This document shows, in pieces, positions 40,799 through 41,469 of a stretch of 41,469 nucleotides of DNA. The notes beneath the pieces are model-generated. The model saw only the letters and a list, made by a program, of their open reading frames with translations, was not told where the DNA came from and made no database searches. Source of the DNA: Brevundimonas sp. (lineage in GTDB: Bacteria; Pseudomonadota; Alphaproteobacteria; Caulobacterales; Caulobacteraceae); contig JALAGW010000269.1 of NCBI GenBank assembly GCA_022712235.1, positions 1-41,469 of the forward strand. The letters are read 5' to 3'. Within the stretch, counting starts at the first letter, position 1; the number at the start of each line of letters is the position of its first letter. The position numbers and the translations under genes were made by a program.

Positions 40799-41469
40799 CG
40801 ATAGGAATCCGGCTGGCTCAGGAAGTCCTGGACGTAACGGCGCACGCCTTCCTCCAGCGGCGTCGACTGGCCGCCGTAACCGAGGGCGCGGATACGATCC
40901 ATGCTGGCCTCGGTGAAATACTGATAGCGGTCGCGGATCACCTCGGGCATGTCGATATAGGCGATGGAGGCTTCCTTGCCCGCCGCCGCGAAGGTGGCGC
41001 GCGCCAGATCGGCGAAGGAGCGCGCCTGGCCCGATCCGGCGTTGAACACGCCCGAAATGTCCTCACGTTCCAATAGCCACAGGATGATGTTGACCACGTC
41101 GTCGACGAAGACGAAGTCGCGCAGTTGGCCGCCGTCAGGGTAGTTCGGGTTGTGCGAGCGGAACAGGCTGACCGTCTCGCCCGCCTGCACCTTGGGCCAG
41201 ATCTGGGCGACGACCGACTTCATGCCGCCCTTGTGGCCTTCATTGGGGCCGTAGACGTTGAAGAACTTCAGCCCGGCCCACTGGGGCGGCGCCTCATCAC
41301 GGTCGGCCTGACGCACGGCATACTGATCGAACAGATATTTCGAATATCCATAGGCATTTAGCGGACGAAGCGCATTCAAGCTCTCAGGATCATCGCGATC
41401 CTCGAACCCGGCCTCGCCGTCGCCGTAGGTGGCGGCCGAGGAGGCGTAGATCATCCGCACGTTGCGCAC
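40795..41469 (-). CDS. hldD: ADP-L-glycero-D-manno-heptose 6-epimerase, 5' end outside the window
   Basis: C-terminal 224 residues of a short-chain-dehydrogenase-fold epimerase that makes the ADP-heptose used in lipopolysaccharide core. The visible part starts within the first half of the enzyme (IYASSAATYGDG), includes the catalytic Y-x-x-x-K in NAYGYSKYLFD, the substrate region FFNVYGPNEGHKGGMKSV, and GGQLRDFVFVDDVV and SGVFNAGSGQARSF. These match HldD rather than generic sugar epimerases. The NAD-binding N-terminus and the true start lie beyond 41469; the GTG at the edge is internal. It is coupled to the DUF3089 gene. Confidence 0.93.
   Translation of the reverse strand: MRNVRMIYASSAATYGDGEAGFEDRDDPESLNALRPLNAYGYSKYLFDQYAVRQADRDEAPPQWAGLKFFNVYGPNEGHKGGMKSVVAQIWPKVQAGETVSLFRSHNPNYPDGGQLRDFVFVDDVVNIILWLLEREDISGVFNAGSGQARSFADLARATFAAAGKEASIAYIDMPEVIRDRYQYFTEASMDRIRALGYGGQSTPLEEGVRRYVQDFLSQPDSYR

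Noticed and set aside
1..41469. CRISPR arrays, tRNA or rRNA genes, insertion-sequence ends, prophage structural genes
   Set aside because: No regularly spaced repeats, cloverleaf-like or rRNA-like stretches, DDE transposases or phage structural genes were seen on reading.

Overview
The window is high-GC, densely packed DNA from an alphaproteobacterium. Best fit is Caulobacterales, probably Brevundimonas or a close relative. This rests on the fused ispDF gene, the dusB-ntrY-ntrX-dat-hfq-hflX gene string, a PopA-like REC-REC-GGDEF protein, sdhE-mfd next to recG, and a TonB-receptor/esterase locus. The genus is inference; no rRNA or tRNA gene was seen.

Layout. (1) 1-6182, minus strand: a heavy-metal efflux operon. 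In transcription order it holds a small His/Cys-rich secreted protein, a czcC-type outer-membrane channel gene broken by one frameshift, a czcB-type adaptor, a czcA-type RND pump, and the first codons of a probable cation diffusion facilitator cut by the window edge. (2) About 6.2-13.5 kb: an AT-richer foreign island. It carries three tail-to-head overlapping tyrosine recombinase genes (392, 497 and 774 aa) followed by a small TnpC/DUF6262-like gene. It also has a divergent XRE regulator with a palindromic operator, an unknown 272-aa protein and a 91-aa antidote-like HTH protein. (3) 13.5-18.2 kb: a TonB-dependent receptor divergent from a type-B carboxylesterase and a TetR regulator, with two matching palindromes between them. 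(4) 18.2-27.1 kb, minus strand: dusB, ntrY, ntrX, dat, hfq, hflX and a CPA1 Na+/H+ antiporter, nearly all overlapping or abutting. (5) 27.1-33.8 kb: ispDF, a PopA-like c-di-GMP protein, a YihY/BrkB membrane protein, a TusA-like protein, a CinA-like amidase and a membrane protein fused to a spermidine-synthase-like domain. (6) 33.8-41.5 kb: mfd, sdhE, recG, a DUF3089 protein and a 5'-truncated hldD.

The main novelty candidate is the recombinase island. Its order (small recombinase, medium recombinase, very large recombinase, small HTH/coiled-coil helper) resembles Tn554 tnpABC with an extra recombinase. It also shares the three-overlapping-recombinase layout of RIT elements, but fits neither fully. 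Two of the recombinases end in four-cysteine clusters. Its cargo is two antitoxin-like genes with no recognisable toxin. Other points of note are an NtrX without a recognisable GAFTGA loop, no ntrBC between dusB and ntrY, a DUF3089 protein with Glu at the nucleophile position, and the paired TetR-type operators.
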